NCBI GenBank assembly: GCA_934122215.1
Contig: CAKOWF010000001.1
Span: 1-64,000 of the forward strand
Source: an uncultured Bacilli bacterium
GTDB lineage: Bacteria > Bacillota_I > Bacilli_A > RF39 > UBA660
Length of the DNA stretch: 64,000 nt
Direction: 5' to 3'
The notes beneath the pieces were generated by a model. It was not told where the DNA came from. It was given only the letters and a program-made list of their open reading frames with translations, and searched no databases. Below, one piece after another: positions 54,937-62,581 of this stretch. How positions within the stretch are numbered: position 1 is the first letter of the stretch; each line of letters begins with the position of its first letter. The translations under genes and the position numbers were made by a program.

Positions 54937-56075
54937 TTCATCATTATATTTGTTGTTATAAATTGATATATTGAAGAGCATATTTGACCTAAACAAGTAC
55001 AAAACGGTGTTGGTAATAATGACACTATTAATCTTAGTACACCAGATACTAATTTATTAGTTGTTATTAAAATAGTTGAATACTCTAATTGTAAAGAGCA
55101 AGTATTTATTCTATATATTGGGTATATAGCAAAATTTACTATTTCAAAAATTAAATATATTGATACTAATTTTAAATCTAAATTATACATATTATGAAGA
55201 AATAAAAACATTAAAAATACTGTTATTAATAAAATAAATAATAATTTATAAGCATTTTTAATATGTTCTTTATAATTGAATTTCTTTTTAGCAAGATCTA
55301 TCTTAGCTACTTCTGAAATTGCTTCAAATGAATCCCATTGACAATCAGTAATAAGTGACACAAAATTAATTGCTACTATGTACTGAATTCCAAAATCTGA
55401 AGCATTGCTTAATCCAAATAAAAATATTAAAAAATATAAAACATTATTTATTACATCAACAGAATCATATTTTATTTTTGAAATAATATTTAAATCTAGT
55501 TTAAATTTATTCCATTCTATTATTAGCATAATAATCACATACAAAAGTATTATTATTAAGGTTATAAATATAATATATAGTTGATTTTTAAATATTAAGG
55601 AAGTTACAACTAAACAAATAAAATTTAACAAATTAAATGTAATTGTATAAATATTTGCTTTTGTATTTTTTTCTTCATAATATAATTTTTCGATTAATAA
55701 AACAAAAATTGAATGTATATATAATTGAATCATTGAATATATACAAAAGTTATGATAAATTGTAATATCCATATTCATAAATGTAATATAATTATCAGCA
55801 TTTAATACAAATAGTCCAAACACTATGAATCCAACAACTATACCACTTATTATTCCAGACATGACTATATTTGAATTTTTTTCTTTTTCTTTACATATAT
55901 TAGGAGATACTCCAAATATTGATTTTATTAATGAATAAATAAATTGTAATGGATATGTCAATGTAAATACATTTATTAAATTTTTATCTACAAGTATTCC
56001 TAATGCAAACCAGGATATAATTGGAACAAATGAAAAAAATAATGAATCAAAACTAATTTTTAACAATCTTTTCAT
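54918..56075 (-). CDS. MATE-like polytopic membrane protein
   Basis: 385 residues, about ten to twelve transmembrane helices in two halves. The opening SLFFSFVPIISWFALGILVDKNLINVFTLTYPLQFIYSLIKSIFG resembles the first two helices of MATE (MOP superfamily) exporters, but the protein is shorter than typical MATE (about 450) and divergent. A flippase or drug/peptide exporter is possible. GGAGGTAAG ribosome binding site; its own terminator. Confidence 0.65.
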   Translation of the reverse strand: MKRLLKISFDSLFFSFVPIISWFALGILVDKNLINVFTLTYPLQFIYSLIKSIFGVSPNICKEKEKNSNIVMSGIISGIVVGFIVFGLFVLNADNYITFMNMDITIYHNFCIYSMIQLYIHSIFVLLIEKLYYEEKNTKANIYTITFNLLNFICLVVTSLIFKNQLYIIFITLIIILLYVIIMLIIEWNKFKLDLNIISKIKYDSVDVINNVLYFLIFLFGLSNASDFGIQYIVAINFVSLITDCQWDSFEAISEVAKIDLAKKKFNYKEHIKNAYKLLFILLITVFLMFLFLHNMYNLDLKLVSIYLIFEIVNFAIYPIYRINTCSLQLEYSTILITTNKLVSGVLRLIVSLLPTPFCTCLGQICSSIYQFITTNIMMKKSKSK

Positions 56076-56192
56076 TTTCTTACCTCCTAATATGTTTAAT
56101 TATATCAAAAATTTCAATTATTTTCTAGTTAATAATTTATCATCTAAATTTAAGTTACCTAAATTTTCTATCTTAGAAAAATAACTATTAAA

Positions 56193-56223
56193 TAAAAAAT
56201 AAGCAAGTATATTTACTTGCTTA
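56193..56223 (-). terminator. Terminator downstream of the two unknown genes at 56.3-58.4 kb
   Basis: A perfect 10-bp stem TAAGCAAGTA/TACTTGCTTA (56200-56209/56214-56223) followed by U6-8 on the minus strand. The rest of the gap 56076-56287 shows no gene. Confidence 0.85.
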
Positions 56224-56287
56224 CTAAGTGTATTTGTATCTTTTAAAAGAAAATATTTTACTTTTTCAATTATTTTAATATATTATT

Positions 56288-57076
56288 CTACATATATCTT
56301 CTTTTTTTGATTAATTGGTATAATTTATTTTTTCCTACATCCTTATCACTACATTTATTTATATAATATGTTGTTTTAAACACATGATTATTGTTATTAT
56401 TCAATATGTAAAATTGATAATTATATATTTTTTCAGGATAAGTTGATAGTAATTTTATCATTTGTAAATGATAAATATCAGTTGCTAATTTACCTATATT
56501 TCTTGCATAAGTATTATATTCAGAATACATATGGATATTTTCATCATCCAGTACATTAACATATTTTGTCTTATAATATGGTATTTCTACTTGTTCATCA
56601 ATTGTAGTAGGAAGTAATTTTAGTCTTCCTGTTGGTATATTAACACTTAATCCTAATCTTTGATTTTTATCAAATAATTCTAAATCTTCTATTTTTTCTT
56701 TTAATTGCCTAATAATAAACTCACAATCTACTATACTTGTTTTCATAAACACTGATGTTGCTTGTAAATATAAATTTGAATTAATTTGTTCTTCAGTCAA
56801 TGAACTCATAAAATGTTTTAATTTATTAAGTCTTTTTATTTTATGTGCGATTTTATAATCAATACTTTTATTTATTAAATTATCATCTAATCCATAGGTA
56901 CCAACAATTTTAAATAATTTTGTTTCTAATTTTATATTTTCTCTTTTGTGATAATTATTTAAAAACTCTTTAATTTTTTTGAATCTGTCGGATTCTAATT
57001 CATTACTTTGAATTAGTTTTTTACATTTTTCAAATTCTTCTTTAGTCATACCTTTTTCATTTTGATTATCTGTCAT
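56288..57076 (-). CDS. Hypothetical 262-residue protein
   Basis: A Lys/Asn-rich helical protein with no signal or membrane segment. Segments such as LGLSVNIPTGRLKLLPTTIDEQVEIPYYKTKYV suggest a small beta region. Cys are few. It follows the 427-residue unknown gene by 13 nt, so they are likely cotranscribed. Possible cargo of a mobile element, since a relaxase-like remnant lies just upstream. Not recognised. Confidence 0.7.
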   Translation of the reverse strand: MTDNQNEKGMTKEEFEKCKKLIQSNELESDRFKKIKEFLNNYHKRENIKLETKLFKIVGTYGLDDNLINKSIDYKIAHKIKRLNKLKHFMSSLTEEQINSNLYLQATSVFMKTSIVDCEFIIRQLKEKIEDLELFDKNQRLGLSVNIPTGRLKLLPTTIDEQVEIPYYKTKYVNVLDDENIHMYSEYNTYARNIGKLATDIYHLQMIKLLSTYPEKIYNYQFYILNNNNNHVFKTTYYINKCSDKDVGKNKLYQLIKKRRYM

Positions 57077-57089
57077 TTTAATTTATTTC

Positions 57090-58373
57090 CTACTTTCTTG
57101 TTTTCTTTAATATTGGTCCTTGTTCTTTTTCATATGATGATTTTTGTTCAAATTGATTTTCTATTGCATTTACTAGTCTTTGATTTAACTCATCTCTTAT
57201 CATGGAAATACTTCTTTGAAATTCAGATTCAAAATTTTGATGAAACCAATCATACATACCTTTAATATCTTCATCAAAATAGTTTTTAAATTCTTCTATC
57301 TTTTTTTCTATATTTATTTCATCAGTATAACTCTTATCAGAATTAGAAAGACATATTCTTACTTTTCCTATATTTTTTATACCTTGTGATATTGAATAAA
57401 TCTCATGTCTAGCATTTATTTTATTATCTTGATTAATTCCATAATAATGAGAAGGTCTTTTATAATTACAAAAAGTCGCTAATGAAATACATCCATTTTC
57501 TAAAATTTGACCTTTAATATATTCATCACTATTTAAAATACCTTCGAAAAAACCTTTTTCATCTATTAAGATTGTTCCTTTATAATAATTATAATAACAT
57601 TCTAAATATTCTTCACAACAATCATCAAATAAATTCAATGAAATTGAAATGTCCATAATTTTATGTTCTTTTAAACTTTCCATTGCATCTTCAAATTTAT
57701 AACCCATATTTAATTTTTTATTAAATTCTTTCATTTTATTTATATATTTTTTTTCTTCGTTATTAATATATCTACGATTCATAAAATTAAATAAAGCTGG
57801 GCCACGATTAGCATATAATAAAATTATATTCATTGTTTTAGAATAAGTCATTCCACTATGTCCATCATTTAATACTTTTTCTTTTATTTCTTTAAATAAT
57901 TTTCCATCTTCTATCATTTGCATAATTTCTAACGCTTTTTCAACTTCTAAGCCATAATAATCACCATTTGCAGAAGCAACACAAGTTTTTTCCCAATTTA
58001 TAAATTTTTCAGGATGAATATATTTTTTTCCTTCTTCTATCCAATTAGGAAGCTTTTCTTGTGCTTCTTTTTTAGATTTTTCAATCTCTATTCTAGTTTC
58101 TTCCAACCATCTTTTTTCTCTTCTTAGCCATGTTTTTCTTGTACATTTTAAGCATTCATTAAAAGCACTATCCATAGTTACATCTAAAGAATAAAGTTTT
58201 ATACCATTAAAATTTGCATAATAATTAAATTTACCTTTTCTTCTCAATTTTTCTAACCTAATTACTATGTCATCCAAACCTTCTCCAGCATATGTTTCAA
58301 TTTCGATTGCATGACTTTTTATATATTCTATATATTCTGCAGATAAGCCATTTAAAAATTGATTTAAATTCAT
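57090..58373 (-). CDS. Hypothetical 427-residue protein
   Basis: A soluble helical protein with several Cys (FDDCCEEYLECYYNYY; NGCISLATFC) and a Trp/Arg/Lys-rich segment (KTWLRREKRWLEETR). No known motif is evident. AAAGGAGG ribosome binding site. First gene of a two-gene unit ended by the strong terminator at 56193. Whether it is an effector of a defence or toxin pair cannot be said from sequence. Confidence 0.7.
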   Translation of the reverse strand: MNLNQFLNGLSAEYIEYIKSHAIEIETYAGEGLDDIVIRLEKLRRKGKFNYYANFNGIKLYSLDVTMDSAFNECLKCTRKTWLRREKRWLEETRIEIEKSKKEAQEKLPNWIEEGKKYIHPEKFINWEKTCVASANGDYYGLEVEKALEIMQMIEDGKLFKEIKEKVLNDGHSGMTYSKTMNIILLYANRGPALFNFMNRRYINNEEKKYINKMKEFNKKLNMGYKFEDAMESLKEHKIMDISISLNLFDDCCEEYLECYYNYYKGTILIDEKGFFEGILNSDEYIKGQILENGCISLATFCNYKRPSHYYGINQDNKINARHEIYSISQGIKNIGKVRICLSNSDKSYTDEINIEKKIEEFKNYFDEDIKGMYDWFHQNFESEFQRSISMIRDELNQRLVNAIENQFEQKSSYEKEQGPILKKTRK

Positions 58374-58446
58374 AATTAAACCTCCTTTAAAGTTCTGTTT
58401 AATAGTATAACATATATTTACATATTTTTAACATATTTTAGATAAT

Positions 58447-58725
58447 TTATCGTTCAAAATCATCTTTTTCTTTGCTTAAATCTAATTCTTCAATTTCGTC
58501 ATTATTTAAAACATTATCATCGTACATATCATTAACAACATCAATATATTTATCATCTTTATCATACCAACTATGAAGTTTATCATGCAAGAAAGATATT
58601 AACTTATTAAACTTTTCTTTCCAATATTCAATAGTATTTTTTAAATCTTGCATTTTAAATTTTAAAAATGATATTTCATTAGCTTTTTCTTTAAAAAACC
58701 TTTTTCTAAACAAGAAAAAAATCAA
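58447..58725 (-). pseudogene. C-terminal remnant resembling a plasmid-type (MobV-like) relaxase
   Basis: An open frame of 92 codons that begins only with a TTG inside the preceding tRNA terminator and has no ribosome binding site. The encoded coiled coil LKFKMQDLKNTIEYWKEKFNKLISFLHDKLHSWYDKDDKYIDVV then NDMYDDNVLNNDEIEELDLSKEKDDFER resembles the C-terminal tail of MobV/plasmid recombination proteins as I remember them. The 5' part of such a gene is missing, so this is a truncated relic at a tRNA boundary, a usual place for integrated elements. Confidence 0.55.
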
Positions 58726-58744
58726 TCCTAATTTAGAATTGATT
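58713..58744 (-). terminator. Terminator after tRNA-Glu
   Basis: An AATCAAT/ATTGATT stem (58720-58726/58738-58744) followed by U7 on the minus strand; ends the tRNA-Gln-gltX-tRNA-Glu unit. Confidence 0.82.
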
Positions 58745-58790
58745 GTCTATTTATTCTCGAAACTATAAAAAGTTCGAGCGGATTTCCCAA

Positions 58791-58867
58791 TGGTGGCCCG
58801 TATGGGATTTGGACCCATGAATAATACCTTGAGAGGGTACCGTGTTAAACCACTTCACCAACGGGTC
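58791..58867 (-). tRNA. tRNA-Glu (anticodon CUC), slightly degenerate
   Basis: Cloverleaf on the minus strand: acceptor GACCCGT/ACGGGCC, D stem GTG/CAC, anticodon stem GTACC/GGTAT with loop CTCTCAA (anticodon CUC), T stem ATGGG/CCCAT, discriminator A and encoded CCA. The body resembles Bacillus tRNA-Glu (GGCCCGUUGGU...). Two oddities: an A2-C71 mismatch in the acceptor stem, and C instead of U at position 55 in the T loop (TCCAAAT). It follows gltX by 25 nt and precedes a terminator, so is likely cotranscribed with the Glu-tRNA synthetase. Could be a functional minor Glu isoacceptor or a decaying copy. Confidence 0.85.
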
Positions 58868-58872
58868 AGTTA

Positions 58873-58892
58873 TTGACTAGTTAACTAGTCAA
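58873..58892. repeat. Perfect 20-bp palindrome between gltX and tRNA-Glu
   Basis: TTGACTAGTTAACTAGTCAA is a perfect inverted repeat without a loop. It directly abuts the gltX stop and is not followed by a U tract, so it is not a classical terminator. It may be an operator, a processing site separating mRNA from the tRNA, or a weak cruciform. Confidence 0.9.
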
Positions 58893-60536
58893 TTATTTAT
58901 TTTTTAAGATATTAATTCTTCTCTCAATTTCTTCTTTTCCTAAAAGTTTTAATATTTCATATAAATCAGGAGTCATAGTAAGTGAAGTTACTGCATAACG
59001 AATCAATTCACAAATATCTCCTACATGTCCTTTATAATTATCAGGATTTTCTTTATATTCTTTTACTTCTTTAGCATAACCATGATTTTCTGCTAATGCC
59101 TTAATATTATTATACCATTCTTCTTTAGTATTATTAATATCATAATAACTATTAAAATATTCTTCTACTAATTTGATTTCATCTAATGTTAATTTTCTAT
59201 CATAAGTTGATCCATCAAATAAATTAGGATACATATACCATATAGCATTTTTAATATCACTATACATTGAAAAATCTTTTCTTGGTTTCTTCTGATATCT
59301 TTCAATACTTAATATATTAATTGTATATTCTTTATTTTCACTTAATAATTTATATAAATCATAATCAAATTCTTTAGAATATTCTAATGCTCCATTATAT
59401 ACATCTTCAGCTTTTAAAGTACTTATATAATTTTTAGAAATATTTAATAACTTATCCATATCAAATAATGATCCACTTTTACTTATTTTATTAAATTCAA
59501 ATTTAAAATCATCTAATGATTTATCTTTGTTACAATTATACCAATCTTCAAAATTAGTATTAGCTATAGTCATTAAATACAATTTAACAGCTTCTACTGG
59601 AATACCTTTTGAAAAATAGAAACTAACTGCTGCTTCTGGATCTTTTCTTTTAGATAGTTTTCTCTTTTTACCATCTTCTTCTTTCATTAAAGGCGATAAA
59701 TGTGCATATTTTGGAGCTTTAAAACCTAAAGTTTTAAATAAATCAATATGTACTGGTAAACTACTTACCCATTCATCTCCCCTAATAACATGAGTTGTGT
59801 GCATCAAATGGTCATCAACAGCATGAGCAAAATGATAAGTTGGAAGTCCATCACTTTTAATTATAATTACATCTATATCATTTTCTGGAAATTCTATATC
59901 ACCTTTTACTAAATCTTTCACTTTAATTTTTCTATCAAAATTTCCACTTGATTTTAATCTAATTATATATGGTTCATTATTTTTTACTTTTTCTATTACA
60001 TCTTCTCTATTTAACTTACGACATTTAGCTGATAATCCATAGTAACCAATTCTTCTTTTTGTTTCTTCTTGTTTTGTTCTTATTTCATTTAACTCTTCTT
60101 CACTACAGAAACATGGATATGCTTTATCTTCTTCTATTAGTTTTCTAGCATATGCTTGATATATATCTTTTCTTTTAGATTGAATATAAGGCCCATATTC
60201 TCCTATTTCCTCATTTCTTGAAATAGCACCTTCATCAAATGAAATATCAAAATTTTTTAAATCTGAAACTATTCCTTCTATTCCATTTTCAACTTCTCTT
60301 TTTTGATCTGTATCTTCTATTCTAAGATAAAATACACCATTAGTATCATGTGCTGCTTTTCTAGCTATAAAAGCTGCTAGTAAAGAACCCATATGTACAA
60401 AACCAGTTGGAGATGGCGCAAAACGTGTTACAACACATTTTTCATCTAAATTTCTTGGTTTGTATAGATTTTCGTAATATTCTACATCATGCTCTACATT
60501 TGGTAATAACATTTCTGCATATTCTTTATTTGTCAT
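58893..60536 (-). CDS. gltX: Glutamyl-tRNA synthetase (GluRS, gltX)
   Basis: About 547 residues from ATG 60536 (GAAGAGTGATT ribosome binding site; upstream frame start lacks one). An N-terminal ~40-residue extension precedes the class I motif TRFAPSPTGFVHMGSL (HMGS for HIGH). The KMSKS equivalent is KKRKLSKRKD. The DTDQKREV and LPTYHFAHAVDDHLM...RGDEW segments are GluRS-type. The C-terminal half is longer than in B. subtilis GltX (483). The gene is sandwiched between tRNA-Gln(CUG) and tRNA-Glu(CUC), so it may serve these tRNAs; a non-discriminating or tRNA-specific role is inference. Confidence 0.95.
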   Translation of the reverse strand: MTNKEYAEMLLPNVEHDVEYYENLYKPRNLDEKCVVTRFAPSPTGFVHMGSLLAAFIARKAAHDTNGVFYLRIEDTDQKREVENGIEGIVSDLKNFDISFDEGAISRNEEIGEYGPYIQSKRKDIYQAYARKLIEEDKAYPCFCSEEELNEIRTKQEETKRRIGYYGLSAKCRKLNREDVIEKVKNNEPYIIRLKSSGNFDRKIKVKDLVKGDIEFPENDIDVIIIKSDGLPTYHFAHAVDDHLMHTTHVIRGDEWVSSLPVHIDLFKTLGFKAPKYAHLSPLMKEEDGKKRKLSKRKDPEAAVSFYFSKGIPVEAVKLYLMTIANTNFEDWYNCNKDKSLDDFKFEFNKISKSGSLFDMDKLLNISKNYISTLKAEDVYNGALEYSKEFDYDLYKLLSENKEYTINILSIERYQKKPRKDFSMYSDIKNAIWYMYPNLFDGSTYDRKLTLDEIKLVEEYFNSYYDINNTKEEWYNNIKALAENHGYAKEVKEYKENPDNYKGHVGDICELIRYAVTSLTMTPDLYEILKLLGKEEIERRINILKNK

Positions 60537-60555
60537 ATAATCACTCTTCCATATT

Positions 60556-60630
60556 TGGCTGCCCAAGTAGGATTCGAACCTACGAATGTCGGAGTCAGAG
60601 TCCGATGCCTTACCGCTTGGCTATTGGGCA
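60556..60630 (-). tRNA. tRNA-Gln (anticodon CUG)
   Basis: A clean 75-nt cloverleaf including CCA: acceptor TGCCCAA/TTGGGCA, D arm GCC/GGC, anticodon stem TCGGA/TCCGA with loop CTCTGAC (anticodon CUG), T arm GTAGG-TTCGAAT-CCTAC, discriminator G. The U1-A72 pair is typical of bacterial tRNA-Gln. A perfect TATAAT (60641-60646, minus) lies at the right distance upstream, with a poor -35. The gltX ATG is only 19 nt downstream of the CCA. Confidence 0.95.
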
Positions 60631-60673
60631 ATGCATATATATTATACTATGAACTAAAGTAAATTGGAAGTAA

Positions 60674-60702
60674 TAAAAAAGAAAAAGTATTACTTTCTCT
60701 TT
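60674..60702 (-). terminator. Terminator after the 135-residue gene
   Basis: An AGAGAAAGT/ACTTTTTCT stem (G-U pairs) followed by UUUUUU on the minus strand. Confidence 0.6.
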
Positions 60703-61097
60703 ATTTTTTGAATTGGTTTTTCTACTTTAATAGAAATATTTTCTTGTATAAAATTATTTATTAATGCAACTATTTCTTCCCTTGTCATTTCAGGATTTTC
60801 TTGCATTATTTTTTTAGTAAGAGTTTTGATTACTTCAAATTTTTTATTACATTCAAATCTATCATCTACATCATAATGTAATAAATATTTTTCTGCATTT
60901 ATTATATATCCTGTTTTTGCATTTTCCTTTTCACACAATATACAACGATATTTATCTTGTCCTAAATTTACATTTAAATGATTACAATTTTTTTCTAAAG
61001 CATCTATTTTTTTATTAGTTGCAATTAATTCAAATTGTAATTGCTTTTTTCTTTTATTTAATTCTTCTATACATTTTATTTTTTCAATATCATTCAT
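60690..61097 (-). CDS. Small coiled-coil protein with putative zinc site
   Basis: About 135 residues from ATG 61097 (CAGGAGGT ribosome binding site, chosen over a longer frame that overlaps rpe). A coiled-coil head (NDIEKIKCIEELNKRKKQLQFELIATNKKIDALEK) is followed by NCNHLNVNLGQDKYRCILCEKE. The C-x-H and C-x-x-C there could bind zinc, as in small RNA-polymerase- or ribosome-binding factors. Function unknown. Downstream of rpe in the prkC-rsgA-rpe operon. Confidence 0.75.
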   Translation of the reverse strand: MNDIEKIKCIEELNKRKKQLQFELIATNKKIDALEKNCNHLNVNLGQDKYRCILCEKENAKTGYIINAEKYLLHYDVDDRFECNKKFEVIKTLTKKIMQENPEMTREEIVALINNFIQENISIKVEKPIQKIKRK

Positions 61098-61125
61098 TTT
61101 TTTACCTCCTGATAAATTAATTATA

Positions 61126-61752
61126 CTATTTTTTAATAATATGGTCAATTAATTTATTAATCTGTAGTTGAAAGTCATTAGATGAAGTTATAAAACTACC
61201 TACAACAGCTATATCAGTATCAATGTTCTTTATATTACTATCTTTTATTCCACCATCTACTTCTATTAAGAAATTATATTTTTTTTGAAGTAATCTAGCT
61301 TGTTTTAGTTTATTTGAAACATCTATATATGATTGACCTCCTAATCCTGGTTCTACACTCATAATTAATAATATATCAATCTTATCTAAATATTTTTCTA
61401 TTTCATTGATATTTGTTTTAGGATTAACAGCTAAACCAACTTTGATATTTTTTTCTTTTATTAAATTAATTGATTCTAATAAATTGTTTTTTATTTCATA
61501 GTGAATTGTTATATTATTTGGATTTAACTTACTATATTTATTTATATAACTTATAGTATCTTCTACCATTAGATGAACATCTAATGGTTTTATTATTTTA
61601 TTGTTATTAATAAATTCAAACATATCACTTTGATTTTTAACAAATTTACCATCCATAATATCTATATGAATATAATTAGTTGTTGTATTATTTAATTTTT
61701 CTAGTAATTCTTTTTCTTTTTTCATGTTTAAAATAGATGTTGCTAATTCCAT
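61126..61752 (-). CDS. rpe: Ribulose-phosphate 3-epimerase
   Basis: 208 residues, TIM barrel. Metal ligands lie in HIDIMDGKFVKN and DVHLMVED; the loops VEPGLGGQSYI and EVDGGIKDSN are canonical. It interconverts ribulose-5-phosphate and xylulose-5-phosphate in the pentose phosphate pathway. Slightly short (usual about 215-220). Its order after rsgA matches Bacillus (prkC-rsgA-rpe). AAGGTAAT ribosome binding site, 4 nt after rsgA. Confidence 0.95.
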   Translation of the reverse strand: MELATSILNMKKEKELLEKLNNTTTNYIHIDIMDGKFVKNQSDMFEFINNNKIIKPLDVHLMVEDTISYINKYSKLNPNNITIHYEIKNNLLESINLIKEKNIKVGLAVNPKTNINEIEKYLDKIDILLIMSVEPGLGGQSYIDVSNKLKQARLLQKKYNFLIEVDGGIKDSNIKNIDTDIAVVGSFITSSNDFQLQINKLIDHIIKK

Positions 61753-61756
61753 ATAA

Positions 61757-62581
61757 TTACCTTTCTATAAAATGAATATAATTTTCGTAACGACTTTTTA
61801 AAATCTCATTATTTTTTACTGCTTCTTTAACAGCACATTCATCTTCTTTATTATGCATACAATCTCTATACTTACAATGTTCTTTATAATTTTCAAATTC
61901 AATAAAATTATCTCTTATATCCGATTCTTTCATATCATAAAAATTTAAGCTAGAAAATCCAGGAGTATCTGCTACTAGACCTCCATATAAAGGAATTAAT
62001 TCAACATGTCTAGTAGTATGTTTTCCTCTGCCTAATGCATATGATATTTGATTTGTCTTTATATTTAAAGAGTTGTCTATATTATTCATTAATGTTGATT
62101 TACCGGCACCACTTTGACCAGTAAAAACAGTTATTTTATCTTTAAATATTTTCTTTATATTAGTTAAATCAGTATTTATAAATACTTGATAGCCAATTTT
62201 TTTGTAATAATTAATTATTACATTTATCTCATCATTTGTTTTTAATAAATCTAATTTAGTAAAACATATAATAGGCTTTATGTTATGAAATTCTATAATA
62301 GATATTAATTTATCTAATAAATTTAAATCTAAATTAGGATATGCAACACTTGTTACTATGACCGCTTGATCTATATTAGAAACTGGCGGTCTAAGTAATT
62401 CATTTTTTCTGGGATAAATATTTAAAATATAATTATTTTTTTCATCGAAATCAACCTCATCACCTACTAATGGTGTCAGTTTTAAATTTCGAAATTTCCC
62501 TCTACTTTTACAAACATATATATTATTATTTGATAATACTGTATAATCATTACTAATATTTTTTATTATTTTTCCTTGCAT
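61757..62581 (-). CDS. rsgA: Ribosome small-subunit biogenesis GTPase RsgA
   Basis: 274 residues. N-terminal OB fold, then a circularly permuted GTPase: G4 FTKLDLL precedes G1 FTGQSGAGKSTLMN and G3 DTPGFSSLN. The C-terminal zinc knuckle is C-x-x-x-x-C...H-x-x-x-x-x-C (CKYRDCMHNKEDECAV). It assists 30S maturation. ATG overlaps the prkC stop (TAATG), so translation is coupled to prkC. Confidence 0.97.
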   Translation of the reverse strand: MQGKIIKNISNDYTVLSNNNIYVCKSRGKFRNLKLTPLVGDEVDFDEKNNYILNIYPRKNELLRPPVSNIDQAVIVTSVAYPNLDLNLLDKLISIIEFHNIKPIICFTKLDLLKTNDEINVIINYYKKIGYQVFINTDLTNIKKIFKDKITVFTGQSGAGKSTLMNNIDNSLNIKTNQISYALGRGKHTTRHVELIPLYGGLVADTPGFSSLNFYDMKESDIRDNFIEFENYKEHCKYRDCMHNKEDECAVKEAVKNNEILKSRYENYIHFIER

